64,000 bases of DNA from an uncultured Clostridium sp. (GCA_900553365.1 USDL01000002.1:1-64000), one strand, 5' to 3'; shown: positions 19,090 through 29,315, numbered from the stretch's first letter. The notes: a model not told the origin generated them from the letters alone. Program-made: numbers and translations.

Positions 19090-19210
19090 TGGTCCCGACG
19101 GTGGGACCACTCGCCCTCGCGTCACAAAAATAGTCCACCGGACTATTTTTACCTGCGTTTAGGCTGGCCTTAACCAGCCTAAACTTGGCACGTTCCTTTT
19201 CGAGTCCCAC
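19090..19210 (-). ncRNA. Folded element sharing its 3' end with tRNA-Leu
   Basis: About 120 bases whose minus-strand 3' end (GTCCCACCGTCGGGACCA) is identical to the T-arm/acceptor/CCA end of the neighbouring tRNA-Leu. Two perfect inner hairpins: TTTAGGCTGG with CCAGCCTAAA and AAAAATAGTCC with GGACTATTTTT. The outer ends GTGGGA-CTCG and CGAG-TCCCAC also pair, giving a three-way junction. A 64-codon open frame crosses it, but the base pairing explains the sequence better than a protein. I recall similar short open frames annotated as hypothetical proteins in Clostridia genomes. Could be a structured RNA, a mobile repeat that copied the tRNA end, or a tRNA-derived remnant. Confidence 0.55.
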
Positions 19211-19227
19211 TTTTGTGTTTCTCTAAA

Positions 19228-19252
19228 AAAGTCAAAGCAAAACTTTGACTTT
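19228..19252 (-). terminator. Terminator downstream of tRNA-Leu
   Basis: AAAGTCAAAG (19228-19237) pairs with CTTTGACTTT (19243-19252), with a T-run on the minus strand. Confidence 0.75.
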
Positions 19253-19258
19253 TTATTA

Positions 19259-19341
19259 TGGTCCCGACGGTGGGACTCGAACCCACATGGTTTCCCGCAC
19301 GATTTTGAGTCGTGTGCGTCTGCCAGTTCCGCCACATCGGG
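19259..19341 (-). tRNA. tRNA-Leu(CAA)
   Basis: Acceptor CCCGATG pairs with CGTCGGG, discriminator A, CCA encoded (19261-19259). The anticodon stem CACGA/TCGTG encloses loop CTCAAAA, so anticodon CAA reads UUG. A long variable arm typical of tRNA-Leu is present, and the T-loop has GGTTCGAGTCC. Confidence 0.95.
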
Positions 19342-19367
19342 ATGTTTAGGGCTATTTTTAAGCCCTG

Positions 19368-19532
19368 TTATACTTTGTAAGAATTTTTTGGATCTCTTCT
19401 ATCATTTTTTCTTCTGTCTTCTTTTCTTTTATTCTCAATTACTTTTTCGTTTTCTTTTCTTCTATCTTCTCCTGATCTTCTGTCTTTTTTTCTTCTCTCT
19501 TCAAACATTTTTCCTTTTGAATCAATTACCAT
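19368..19532 (-). CDS. Small basic protein of unknown function
   Basis: 54 residues from the ATG at 19532, seven bases after AAAGGAGGA. Very rich in Arg, Lys, Asp and Glu (repeated DRR/KDRR patterns), probably disordered or nucleic-acid binding. It begins 14 bases after murD, so it is likely co-transcribed, and is followed by a GGGCT/AGCCC hairpin (about 19350-19366). Function not recognised. Confidence 0.6.
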   Translation of the reverse strand: MVIDSKGKMFEERRKKDRRSGEDRRKENEKVIENKRKEDRRKNDRRDPKNSYKV

Positions 19533-19545
19533 GTTCATTCCTCCT

Positions 19546-20943
19546 TTACAAATTTTTTACTAATTCTTTAAATTTATTTCCTCTTTCCTCAAAATTTTTA
19601 AACATATCAAAACTTGCACTTGCTGGTGAAAATAGTATTACTTGATTTGGCTTTGCATATTCTTTGGCTTTTTGTACTGCGTCTTCTAAGGTATTTGCTT
19701 TATATATATCTATTTTAACATTTTGCTCTTCTTCCTTTTGCTTAACTGCATTAAATATCTTTGTTGATGTTTGCCCAATTAAAATTAGTGTTTTTACTTT
19801 TTTTAGTATTGGTTCAGCAATCGGTTCATAGTCTAAATGTTTATCATATCCTCCTGCTATTAATACAATGTCTTCTTCAAAAGAGTTTAAACCTGCTATT
19901 GTTCTTGTTGGGCTTGATGCTATTGAATCATTATACCACTTGTTTCCATTTATTTGTCTTACAAATTCTAATCTGTGTTTTACTCCTTCAAATCCTAATA
20001 TGGCTTTTGTTTGAGTTTCAATATCTACAAGCTCATTTGTTGCTGCTATTGCTGCACATATATTTTCAGCATTATGTATTCCTCTTAATTTTGTATCTTT
20101 TAGTTTTAGTATGTGTCTTCTAAGTCCATCTTCTGCTATTTTAACAATTCCATTATCAAAAATTACTCCATTATCCAATTTTTCTTTACTGCTAAAAAAT
20201 GTAATCCTTGATTTTGCTGTTTTTGCAAAATTTCTTGTTATATCATTATCATAATTTAATACAAGTTTATCGTTTTCATCTTGATTTTTGAATATGTTTG
20301 CTTTCGCATTTATATATTCTTCATAAGATTTATGTATATCTAAATGATTTGGTGTTACATTTGTTATAACTGCAACATTTGGACTTTTTTTCATTGTCAT
20401 TAACTGAAAACTACTTAATTCTAATACTACAATATCTTCAGGTCTCATCTCCTTAATTTGTGTAAACAACGGATTTCCTATATTTCCTCCTAAATAACAC
20501 TTATATTTGCTTTTTAGAATTTCATATATTAATGATGTTGTAGTTGTTTTTCCATCACTTCCAGTTACTGCAATTATTTTGCAAGGTGCTAATTCTAAAA
20601 CTAATTCTATCTCTGATGTAAGACGTGCTCCTCTTTTTACTTCTGCTTCTATTTCTGGTAAATCTGGTCTACATGATGGTGATTTAAAGATTATATCAAA
20701 TTCTTTTAAGTTTGACAAGTAATTCTCGCCAAAATGTTTTTCTATTTTGTATTTTTCAATTTTTTTTAAAATATCATTATCTATTTTTTCTTCATTTCTT
20801 TTATCAAATACTGTAACAATGCCTTGTTTTTCTTGCATATATTCTATAAGTGGTCCATTGCTTACTCCTAAGCCGATTATAGCAACTTTTTTATTTTTAA
20901 GCCAATTATTAAATTCTTCCAATTTTTCATTTATATAATTCAT
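19546..20943 (-). CDS. murD: UDP-N-acetylmuramoylalanine--D-glutamate ligase
   Basis: 465 residues. Mur ligase fold: N-terminal Rossmann-like UDP-binding domain (AIIGLGVSNGPL), central ATPase loop VTGSDGKTTTTSLI (about 127-140), and the C-terminal domain with RLEFVRQINGNKWYNDSIAS and ILIAGGYDKHLDYEP-like signature. Adds D-Glu to UDP-MurNAc-Ala in the cytoplasm. It is separate from the mra cluster here. Confidence 0.96.
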   Translation of the reverse strand: MNYINEKLEEFNNWLKNKKVAIIGLGVSNGPLIEYMQEKQGIVTVFDKRNEEKIDNDILKKIEKYKIEKHFGENYLSNLKEFDIIFKSPSCRPDLPEIEAEVKRGARLTSEIELVLELAPCKIIAVTGSDGKTTTTSLIYEILKSKYKCYLGGNIGNPLFTQIKEMRPEDIVVLELSSFQLMTMKKSPNVAVITNVTPNHLDIHKSYEEYINAKANIFKNQDENDKLVLNYDNDITRNFAKTAKSRITFFSSKEKLDNGVIFDNGIVKIAEDGLRRHILKLKDTKLRGIHNAENICAAIAATNELVDIETQTKAILGFEGVKHRLEFVRQINGNKWYNDSIASSPTRTIAGLNSFEEDIVLIAGGYDKHLDYEPIAEPILKKVKTLILIGQTSTKIFNAVKQKEEEQNVKIDIYKANTLEDAVQKAKEYAKPNQVILFSPASASFDMFKNFEERGNKFKELVKNL

Positions 20944-20970
20944 ATTTGTTTTCCTTTCATGAAAAAGCTT

Positions 20971-21432
20971 TTATAAAAGTTTTAGAATATCTAATAAAAC
21001 ATTTTCTGCAACTTCTTTTTTCATTTGACATCTTTCTTTACCTGTGGGTGATACTATTCTGTCAGTATACTCATTTTTGTCTTTAAAATAAATTGAATAA
21101 TATACCTTTGGTTCTTTATTAATTGTATTTCCAAGTTCTCCCGTTATTCCCACTCCAATGTTGCTATCTGCAAATTTTGCTACATTCTTTGCCATTTCCT
21201 TTGCAGTTTCCATACTATATACAGTATAATTTTCTATAATATTTTTGTCAACACCAAACTTTTCTTTATATACAGTTGAGTAGGTTACCAAGCTTACTTT
21301 TAATACATTTGAAGCTCCAGATATGTTTGTTATGCTATTTGCTAAAAAACCACCTGTACATGATTCCATAAATGATATTGTTCTATTTTGTTTTTCTAAA
21401 TTTCTTACTATTTTTTCACAAATTTCTTCCAT
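20971..21432 (-). CDS. CinA C-terminal domain amidohydrolase (PncC-like)
   Basis: 153 residues matching the stand-alone CinA C-terminal domain: TISFMESCTGGFLANSITN, then SLVTYSTVYKEKFGVD and IGVGITGELG. PncC-type members deamidate nicotinamide mononucleotide. The GTGP-type motif of E. coli PncC reads GITGELG here, so substrate use is not certain. Confidence 0.8.
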   Translation of the reverse strand: MEEICEKIVRNLEKQNRTISFMESCTGGFLANSITNISGASNVLKVSLVTYSTVYKEKFGVDKNIIENYTVYSMETAKEMAKNVAKFADSNIGVGITGELGNTINKEPKVYYSIYFKDKNEYTDRIVSPTGKERCQMKKEVAENVLLDILKLL

Positions 21433-21447
21433 ACTTTTTACCTATTT

Positions 21448-22425
21448 TTATTCAAAAATTTCTCCTGTTTGAATTAAATTTCCTCTTAGAAAATCTTGCA
21501 CTAACATTTTCTTTGCATTTTCAGCTTGAACTTCTTGCAATATAAGTATTCCTTCTTTAGCTTTTACAAATAGTCCATTTTTTATGTCTGAGTATATTAC
21601 GGCTCCTTCTGCCATGTTTTCTAAGTTTGAAACATACTCACTAAATTCTGGGTGGTCTTCTATAAAGTCGTTTAATTCTATACATCCGGCTCTCCATATT
21701 TTAATTTTTTTACCTTTGTATGTTGTATATGCTCCCATTATTGGGTTTAATCCTCTTACTAGATTTTTAATTTCTTTTGCTGTTTTATTTTCCCAGTCTA
21801 TTCTTGCCATTTCTTTATTTAACATTGGTGCCATTGTGAAATCTGAAGGTTGTTTTTTTCTTGGAGCTGTTCCATTTTCTATTTTTTTAAGTGTTTCTAC
21901 TAGAAGATTTGCTCCAATTTTAGATAATCTTTCCCACAATTCTCCTGTTGTTTCATTTTCACCTATTTCAACTTCTTCTTGCAAAATCATGTCTCCTGTA
22001 TCCATTCCTTCATCCATATACATTGTTGTTATTCCTGTTTTCTTATCTCCATTTAAAACAGACCATTGTATTGGTGCTGCTCCCCTATATTTAGGAAGAA
22101 GAGAACCATGTACATTTATTGAACCTTTTTTTGGAATGTCTAATATATCTTTTGGTAAGATTTTTCCATAAGCCACAACACAGAATAAATCTGGATTTAA
22201 TTGTACCAATGTGTCTTTTATTTCCCTTATTTTTTCTGGTTGAAGAACAGGAATATTTTTTTCTACTGCAAATTCTTTTACTGGGGATGCAATCATCTTC
22301 ATTCCTCTTCCCTTTGGTCTATCTGGATTTGTTATAACTGCAATTATGTTGTGTCCTGCATTATATATTGCCTCCAAGGATTCTTTTGCAAAATCTGGAG
22401 TTCCCATAAAAATTATGTTTAACAT
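21448..22425 (-). CDS. fmt: Methionyl-tRNA formyltransferase
   Basis: 325 residues. Formyltransferase domain with FMGTPDFAKESLEAI at the N-terminus, the catalytic NVHGSLLPKYRGAAPIQW near 110 and GDTTMYMDEGMDTGDM-like region (TTMYMDEGMDTGDMILQ); C-terminal OB domain. Formylates initiator Met-tRNA. Lies directly after def. Confidence 0.97.
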   Translation of the reverse strand: MLNIIFMGTPDFAKESLEAIYNAGHNIIAVITNPDRPKGRGMKMIASPVKEFAVEKNIPVLQPEKIREIKDTLVQLNPDLFCVVAYGKILPKDILDIPKKGSINVHGSLLPKYRGAAPIQWSVLNGDKKTGITTMYMDEGMDTGDMILQEEVEIGENETTGELWERLSKIGANLLVETLKKIENGTAPRKKQPSDFTMAPMLNKEMARIDWENKTAKEIKNLVRGLNPIMGAYTTYKGKKIKIWRAGCIELNDFIEDHPEFSEYVSNLENMAEGAVIYSDIKNGLFVKAKEGILILQEVQAENAKKMLVQDFLRGNLIQTGEIFE

Positions 22426-22436
22426 TTTTTATCTCC

Positions 22437-22913
22437 TTACTTCTCTGGTTTAATTATTTCTAGTGTTCCTGGTATTATTTTATCTATAAATACTTCTCCA
22501 TTTAAGTGGTCTATTTCATGGCTTATTGCTTGTGCTAAAAGTCCTTTGCCTGAAATTTCTATTTTTTTGCCTTTTTCATTAATTGCTCTAATTTTAATAT
22601 TTTCTGGTCTTTCTATTTTTGCAAATTTATTTGGAAAACTTAGGCATCCTTCTTCAACTATTTGTGTTCCACTTTGTGATATTATTTCAGGATTAATTAT
22701 TACATGTATTGGTTTGTCTTCCGCTTCTTGTATTACAACAATTTGTTTTAATATTCCAACTTGAACAGCAGCCAACCCAACTCCTTCATATTTATGCAAT
22801 GTTTCTATCATATCGTTTATTAATTCTATTATTTTTTCATCAATTACTTCGACTTTTTTTGATTTTTTCTTTAAAATCTCGTCTCCTTCTGTTCTAATTG
22901 TTCTAATTGCCAT
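22437..22913 (-). CDS. def: Peptide deformylase
   Basis: 158 residues with the three deformylase motifs: GVGLAAVQVG, EEGCLSFP and the metal-binding HEIDHLNG (HExxH). Removes formyl from nascent proteins. Part of the priA-def-fmt run. Confidence 0.97.
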   Translation of the reverse strand: MAIRTIRTEGDEILKKKSKKVEVIDEKIIELINDMIETLHKYEGVGLAAVQVGILKQIVVIQEAEDKPIHVIINPEIISQSGTQIVEEGCLSFPNKFAKIERPENIKIRAINEKGKKIEISGKGLLAQAISHEIDHLNGEVFIDKIIPGTLEIIKPEK

Positions 22914-22936
22914 TATTCCATTCTCCCTTCTTTAAT

Positions 22937-25146
22937 TTAAGTCATATTATTAGGATTAACATCTACAATAACTCTTGTTTTTTTGAACTTCTGCTTATAG
23001 TATTCCTCTAATGACTCATTTATAATACCTATTATTTTATTATTTAATTTACATTTTGCAATAATTCTCCACCTATACCTATACTTTATTCTATCTATTG
23101 GTGCTGGTAATGGTGGCATTATTTGTAATTGTTCTTGTCCATATTTTTTTAGTATTCTATATAACTTTTCTGATGCTTTTTTTATCTCATCTTTATCAGT
23201 AGAATTTATACCAAATAATATTATATCGCAAAATGGCGGATATTTCAATTCTTTTCTTAATTCAATTTCTGTTTCATAAAACTTGTCATAGTCTTGTTCT
23301 TTGCTACATTCAATGCAAAAGTTTTCTGGTGAATATGTTTGTATTATTACTTTACCTGGTAGTTTTTCTCTTCCTGCTCTACCGAGCTACTTGCACTAAT
23401 AAGTCAAATGTTCTTTCATTTGCTCTAAAATCTCCTGTATTCAAACTACTGTCTGCTGCAATAACTCCTACTAATGTTACATTTGGAAAGTGGTGACCTT
23501 TTACTACCATTTGTGTTCCAATTAAAATGTCAATATTTTCGTTTTTGAATTTATTTAAAATTTGTTCATGTGAATTTTTCTTGCTAACTGTATCTATATC
23601 CATTCTAATTGTAGTTGCATTAGGATACATTTTGTTTATAAGCTCTTCTAATTTCTGTGTGCCGCTTCCAAAGTGCTTGATGTTTTTGCTCTTGCATTTT
23701 GGGCATATTTTAATATTGTTCATTTCATATCCACAATAATGGCATTTTAGCTTATCCTCTTTTATGTGGTATGTTAAACTAATATCACATCTTTTGCATT
23801 TTACAGTATAGCCACAGTCTCTGCACATTACAAATGTTGAAAAACCTCTTCTATTTAGAAAAAGTATTGTTTGTTTTTTATTACTTAAATTTTTTTCTAT
23901 GTCTTCTTTTAACTTTTCACTTATTATTGAGCGATTTCCATTTGCAAGTTCTTTTCTTAAATCTACCACTTCTACTTCTGGCAAGTTTGAGTTATTTGCT
24001 CTTCGAGTAAGCCTTATAATATTTTTAGATTTATAATATGTTGAAATATCTGGTGTTGCACTTCCTAAAACAACTGGAATATCATATTTTTTTGCCAAAT
24101 ATTTTGCAATATCCTTTGCGTTAAATCTAGGTGCCATGTCCGATTTATATGATGTATCATGTTCTTCATCAATTATTATTATTCCCAAATTATCTATTGG
24201 TGCAAATATTGCAGACCTTGCACCTATTACTATTTTACATTTTCCGCTCTTTAATGTTTTTCCATTGGTCGTTTCTTTCTCCTGTAGATAATTTGCTATG
24301 TATAACACATATACAGTCCCCAAATCTTGCAGAAAATCTATCTACCATCTGTGGTGTAAGTGAAATTTCTGGTACAAGTACTATTGCTTTTTTGCCTTTG
24401 TTAATGGTACTTTGGATAAGTTGCAAATATACTTCTGTTTTTCCTGAGCCTGTAACACCATAAAGTAAAAACTCATTAAAGCCGCTTTTATCTATTTTAT
24501 CAAAAGCCTGCTGTTGTTCTTCTGTTAATGGCAGAGGTTTATCCCTTTTTATTTCTCTATCTTTAAATGGATTTCTCTCAATTTTTTGTTCAATTATTTC
24601 AATGTACCCATTTTTCTCAAGTGTTTTTAAAACAGAGCTTGAAACCTCCATAAGCATTTCTAAATCTGCTTTATATGTTCCATCATTTTCCTCTAGGAAA
24701 CGCAAAATCTTAATATGTTTTGCATTTTTAAGTTTGCCTATTTCAATATCTAATTCAATTTCGTCTTCATCCTTTTTTAAGTATACAAAATTAGCAACTT
24801 TATCTTTTATTCTATTTTCCAAATTTGTTGTTTTTTCACCTGGTGGAAGCATTAACTTTATACATTCTGAAATATTGCAAAAATATCTTCTAGCCATAAT
24901 ACGAGCAAGCTCAACATTTTCCTCTGTTAAAGGAAAATCTTCAATTTTTGTAATTTCCTTATTTGCAAATTCTGATGACTTTTTAAAGCCAATAACAAAC
25001 CCCTCAATTTGGGAATTTTTAGGTCCAAATGGCACAAAAACTCTTGCCCCAATTTTTATGGCATTTTCCATATCACTTGGAACAAGATAATCAAATATTC
25101 TATTCAAATCCTTTGCTAATCTATTTACTATAATTTCTGCTACCAT
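22937..25146 (-). CDS. priA: Primosomal helicase PriA, with two CGG +1 shift sites
   Basis: PriA restarts replication forks. Coding spreads over three frames: 25146-24247 (300 codons), 24245-23385 (287) and 23383-22937 (148 plus stop). The joined 735-residue protein has normal length. Start ATG 25146 has GGAG upstream. Motifs in order: Walker A (YGVTGSGKTEVY), DEEH box (IIIDEEHDTSYK), the eight-cysteine zinc site (CRDCGYTVKCKRCD onward), and helicase motif VI. The first CGG falls in QWKNIKEGKCKIVIGARSA; the second falls exactly in motif VI, QVAGRAGRE, where skipping C restores the invariant glycine. Read without shifting, the gene would lack the helicase core. Sits between addA and def. Confidence 0.88.
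23382..23384 (-). other. CGG +1 recoding site 2 in priA (GCT-C-GGT)
   Basis: In-frame CGG followed by T, then AG, so an unshifted ribosome stops at the next codon (TAG). Dropping C restores QVAGRAGR, an invariant helicase motif. Confidence 0.8.
24244..24246 (-). other. CGG +1 recoding site 1 in priA (GAG-C-GGA)
   Basis: In-frame CGG followed by A. Dropping C gives Lys-Glu-Gly-Lys just before the conserved IVIGARSA segment. Confidence 0.75.
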
Positions 25147-25218
25147 AAATAAAACTCCAATTCTTACGATATATTTTATCATAAGAATTAGAGTTTGTAT
25201 ACAACTATTTTCTTGTTT

Positions 25219-28200
25219 TTATTCAAATATTCCTAATTTTTTTCCTAAATATGTTGAATAAATATATGTTTTGCTTACTGGTTTATTTAAAGCTTGTTCT
25301 AGTGCTTTTTTGTATAGTTGTAGTTGGTCTTTATATTTTTCTTTTAGGTAATTTTCATCATTTTCTGGCACAAAATCTGTTTTGTAGTCCACTAATATAA
25401 TCTGATTTTCTTTTGTTTCGAAGTATAAGTCAATTATTCCTTGTACGAGTACATTTTCTTTTGAAGAATTGTTGTATATTTCTTTTACTGGTATGTTGAT
25501 ATAAAATGGTTGTTCTTTATATACTTTACTAGCCTTAGATATTTCGCAAAACAAATCACTTTGAGTAAACTTTAATATATTTTGTTTTGGAATTGCTTGT
25601 TTTTGTTTTTCTGTGATTATTTCTTTTTGTTTTAATTCTTCCAATAGTTCTTCTATTTTTTCCATTGTGTATTGTTCATTAAAATCTAGTTTTTGCATTA
25701 TCAAGTGTACTGTTGTTCCTATTTCTGCTTTGCTTAAACTCAATTCTTCGCTTAGAAATTTTGGCTTTTTCATTTGAGCATTTAACTCTGTTTCTTCTTT
25801 CTTTGAAAGTTTACTTACTGAGCTTTTCCCTTCTATTACTGTATCTTGTATGTTTGGATATTTCCAGGTTAGTATTTCATTTATTTTTGGATTTATTTTT
25901 CGTTTTTCTATTTCTATTTTTTCATCATTTGTTTTAACTTTTTCAATTTCAAAATTATCATTTTTCTTGTATTCATATACATCTATTAGGTCTTTCATTT
26001 TGTCTGATGATAAATTTACAATTTCAAGCCAATCTATTAGAGCTTTCGCCCCTTGGAGCATTGCATCTGTTGGTTTTCCATTATTTGTATCCAAAATTCT
26101 TTTTTTGTCTTGAATAGACTTTTCTAAATTTCTATCTATACCTGTAATAATTAGCTTTTCTCTTGCTCTTGTTAGTGCTACATACAAAAGCCTCATTTCC
26201 TCTTCTTTCATTTCTTTTCTTGCTTCACACTTTATTGCCTCTTTGGCTAAAGTATTATATGCAATTCTTCTTTCATAATTTATGTATTTAGGTCCTAATC
26301 CTAACTCTGAATGTATTAATATGCTGTTGTTTAAATCTGTTAAGTTAAACCAATTTCCTGTTCCACATAAAAATACTACTGGGAACTCTAGTCCTTTACT
26401 TTTATGTATACTCATTATTCTTATTACATCTTCATTTTCTCCTAATAACTTTGGAGCTCCCATATCATTATTGTTTTTGGTTACTTTATCTATAAAGTTT
26501 ATAAAGTTATATAATCCTTTAAAACTTCCCTTTTCATAATCTTTTGCTTTTTCAAATAGCATTTTTAAATTAGCTGTTTTAATTTCACCATTTGTCATGA
26601 GACTTACATAGTTATAGTAGCCTGTTTTGTTATAAATGTACCAAATTAGTTCATCAAGTTTTAAATATTCTTCTTTTGTTCTAAAATCTTCTATCATTTC
26701 TAAAAAGTTATTAATTTTTTCTTTATGCACATTGCTTGTAAGCATTGCATTGTAAAATGATAAATTTTGGTTTTCCATTCTTATTTCTATTAAGTCATTA
26801 TCTGTAAACTTACCTATTGGGCTCCTTAATACTGTTACAAGTGCAATATCATTATCTGGATTACTAATTATTTTTAGCAGGCTCATTATTGTTTGTATTT
26901 CTATTGTTTCAAAATAATTTGTTCCTATATCACTAAAAACAGGATAGCCTATATCTGTTAATTCTTTTTCATATATTGGTGCAGTTTTTGAAGTTTTTCT
27001 AAGTAATATTACAATATCTTTAAATTGTAATTTTCTATACCCTTTCTTTTTGTCAAACACAAAGTAGTCTCCTTGCATAAGTTCTTTAATTCTTTTTGCA
27101 ACAAGTTTTGCTTCTATTTCAGTTTTTTCAAGCACTTCCTCTTGCTGGTCTTGTTCCTCTTCTTCATTATTTCTCACTTCGTTTCCATCTATTATATGTA
27201 ATTCTGCTTTTTCAAAAATCTTTTTATCTGTTTCTAAATATGGAACACCAACATTTAAAAATTCGTTTTTATTATATTCAATACTTCCAAAATCTTTGCT
27301 CATAATATTCTCAAAAATTGTATTTGTTAAGTCCAATATATTTTTTCTACTTCTAAAGTTGGCAAATAGCTGAATTTTATTTTCTTCGTATGTGTTATAT
27401 TTTTCCAAAAACATTTCTGGCTTTGCTTGTCTAAATTTATATATACTTTGCTTAACATCTCCAACCATAAAAATGTTGTTTCCTCTTGAAACCTGTTTTA
27501 AAATTTCTTCCTGTATAGAGTTACTATCTTGGTACTCATCAATGGCAATTTCTTCAAACATTTTTTGGTAGCTTTTTGCAACATCTGTTGGTATATATTC
27601 TCCCTCTTCGTTTTTTTCTACTAATATTTGAAGAGCTAAATGCTCAATATCATTAAAGTCTATAATATTTTTTTCTAATTTACTTTTCCTATATTCATTT
27701 GAAAATTTTATAATAATCTCTTGTATTTCTTTTAGTATTTGGTACATTGCATAAATATCTAAATTTGCCTGATGAGATTTATATATAAATATTTTGTTTT
27801 TTATTGAACTTGGACCTGTTAAAATGCTTTCTTTTGCCTTATCTCTTATAATTTTAGCTTTATCTTTTACTTCTGAAACAAAATTTCTTTTAGTTGGCCA
27901 AGTATCAAAAGATAATTGATTAAGGTATTCATATATATCATCCCATTTATCAAATTGAAAGATTTTTTCTAGTTTATCTATATCCTCAGCAATACATATA
28001 TACCATTTTTCAAGCTCTTCATCTTGTTTTAGTTCATTACTTATACTCTTCAAGGAACAAATATAGTTTGTTACTTGTTTTTTTGCCTCTTCAATTATTA
28101 TTTTCCCCCATAATGTATTAGAAAAGTCTTGATCAGTAGTTAAATTAAACTTTTCAACTTGAGTTTTTAGCCACTCTTCAGGGTATGGCATACTTTGTAT

Positions 28201-28731
28201 AAATTTATATATTTTCATTATTATATCTTTTAAATTATCATCATCTCTATAGCCACAATATGTATCAATTAGCTTTTTAAAATCCTCATTATTCTCTTCA
28301 TATAAATCATTAAATACATCTTCTAAAACTTCCATTCTCAACAATTCAATTTCTGGAGTATTTGCTAACCTAAAGTTTGGAGATATATTTGTTTTATAGA
28401 AATTATTTTTTATAACCTCCAAACAAAAAGCATGAATTGTTGATATATGAGATTTATTAAGTAAAACAATTTGCCTTTGTAGTCTTAAATCATTTGGATT
28501 TTTTTCTAACTTACTATATATAGCGTCCAATATACGTTCTCTCATTTCAGTAGCTGCTGCATTGGTAAAAGTTACAACCAAGAGTTTATCTACATCTATA
28601 TTTTCATTTGTAATTTTATTTATTATTCTCTCAACCAATACTGCCGTTTTTCCACTACCAGCAGCTGCTGCAACTAATATATTATTACCTTTTTGGTATA
28701 TTGCCTTTTCCTGTTCCTTAGTCCAAGCCAT
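25219..28731 (-). CDS. addA: ATP-dependent helicase/nuclease subunit A
   Basis: 1170 residues: UvrD/Rep-type helicase with Walker A (VAAAAGSGKTAVLVERI) near residue 18, FTNAAATEMRERI, DEYQDSNSIQEEI, and VALTRAREKL, followed by the C-terminal PD-(D/E)xK nuclease of the Cas4/RecB type (VQGIIDLYFE then ILVDYKTDFV). Works with AddB in double-strand-break repair; addB is not adjacent in this window. No in-frame CGG in 1170 codons. Confidence 0.94.
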   Translation of the reverse strand: MAWTKEQEKAIYQKGNNILVAAAAGSGKTAVLVERIINKITNENIDVDKLLVVTFTNAAATEMRERILDAIYSKLEKNPNDLRLQRQIVLLNKSHISTIHAFCLEVIKNNFYKTNISPNFRLANTPEIELLRMEVLEDVFNDLYEENNEDFKKLIDTYCGYRDDDNLKDIIMKIYKFIQSMPYPEEWLKTQVEKFNLTTDQDFSNTLWGKIIIEEAKKQVTNYICSLKSISNELKQDEELEKWYICIAEDIDKLEKIFQFDKWDDIYEYLNQLSFDTWPTKRNFVSEVKDKAKIIRDKAKESILTGPSSIKNKIFIYKSHQANLDIYAMYQILKEIQEIIIKFSNEYRKSKLEKNIIDFNDIEHLALQILVEKNEEGEYIPTDVAKSYQKMFEEIAIDEYQDSNSIQEEILKQVSRGNNIFMVGDVKQSIYKFRQAKPEMFLEKYNTYEENKIQLFANFRSRKNILDLTNTIFENIMSKDFGSIEYNKNEFLNVGVPYLETDKKIFEKAELHIIDGNEVRNNEEEEQDQQEEVLEKTEIEAKLVAKRIKELMQGDYFVFDKKKGYRKLQFKDIVILLRKTSKTAPIYEKELTDIGYPVFSDIGTNYFETIEIQTIMSLLKIISNPDNDIALVTVLRSPIGKFTDNDLIEIRMENQNLSFYNAMLTSNVHKEKINNFLEMIEDFRTKEEYLKLDELIWYIYNKTGYYNYVSLMTNGEIKTANLKMLFEKAKDYEKGSFKGLYNFINFIDKVTKNNNDMGAPKLLGENEDVIRIMSIHKSKGLEFPVVFLCGTGNWFNLTDLNNSILIHSELGLGPKYINYERRIAYNTLAKEAIKCEARKEMKEEEMRLLYVALTRAREKLIITGIDRNLEKSIQDKKRILDTNNGKPTDAMLQGAKALIDWLEIVNLSSDKMKDLIDVYEYKKNDNFEIEKVKTNDEKIEIEKRKINPKINEILTWKYPNIQDTVIEGKSSVSKLSKKEETELNAQMKKPKFLSEELSLSKAEIGTTVHLIMQKLDFNEQYTMEKIEELLEELKQKEIITEKQKQAIPKQNILKFTQSDLFCEISKASKVYKEQPFYINIPVKEIYNNSSKENVLVQGIIDLYFETKENQIILVDYKTDFVPENDENYLKEKYKDQLQLYKKALEQALNKPVSKTYIYSTYLGKKLGIFE

Positions 28732-28774
28732 CTGGCTTTCACCTTCACTTTCACATACATTTTATCACATAAAA

Positions 28775-28808
28775 AAAAATTAGTAAACGCTTTTGCTTAC
28801 TAATTTTT
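28775..28808 (-). terminator. Terminator before addA
   Basis: AAAAATTAGTAA (28775-28786) pairs with TTACTAATTTTT (28797-28808), with a T-run on the minus strand. It immediately follows (and touches) the stop codon of the gene at 28807. Confidence 0.8.
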
Positions 28809-29139
28809 AGCTTTGTTCCCATCTAACAATTTTAATATTTTTGTATCTATCCAATACATCCATATACTTTTGATACTCCTCTTCCCACAAAGCATCTGGC
28901 ACCTTATCAAAAGCACTAAACACCTTTTCTGCCTCTGCTAAGAAGATTATTTGATCTTGACTACTTAATTTTTCATACTTTTTTGAAAACTTATATAACT
29001 TATCCAACATTTGGTTTGCTTCTATAAAACTGTAAAAATCCTTTACATTCATACCTGCTATTTTTATCTGTACATAAGCAAACATCATTAATATAAATAT
29101 TACAATTATTAATATATATATTATTCCCATTAATAACAT
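28807..29139 (-). CDS. Small membrane protein of unknown function
   Basis: 110 residues: one N-terminal membrane helix (about 3-25) and a soluble helical domain (SFIEANQMLDKLYKFSKKYE, then DALWEEEYQKYMDVLDRYKN). No family recognised. Single-gene unit with its own terminator. The next 176 bases (29140-29315) hold no gene. Confidence 0.6.
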   Translation of the reverse strand: MLLMGIIYILIIVIFILMMFAYVQIKIAGMNVKDFYSFIEANQMLDKLYKFSKKYEKLSSQDQIIFLAEAEKVFSAFDKVPDALWEEEYQKYMDVLDRYKNIKIVRWEQS

Positions 29140-29315
29140 TTAGGGCACCCTCTCTTTTTCCTTTGCTACTTCATTTCATATTATAACATATTTATCCATA
29201 TTTAGCAATAATTTTTACAGAATGGGCTGTAGATTATTTTGCGTTGTATTGATAGTGTAGTGTAACCTACACAGTCACACTACACTGGGCATGGTAAGAT
29301 TTTTTTACTTTATTC

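Noticed and set aside
19016..19210. 64-codon ORF on the minus strand as a protein gene
   Set aside because: It lies across a palindromic three-way junction and the copied tRNA 3' end, and has no ribosome binding site; the base pairing explains the sequence.
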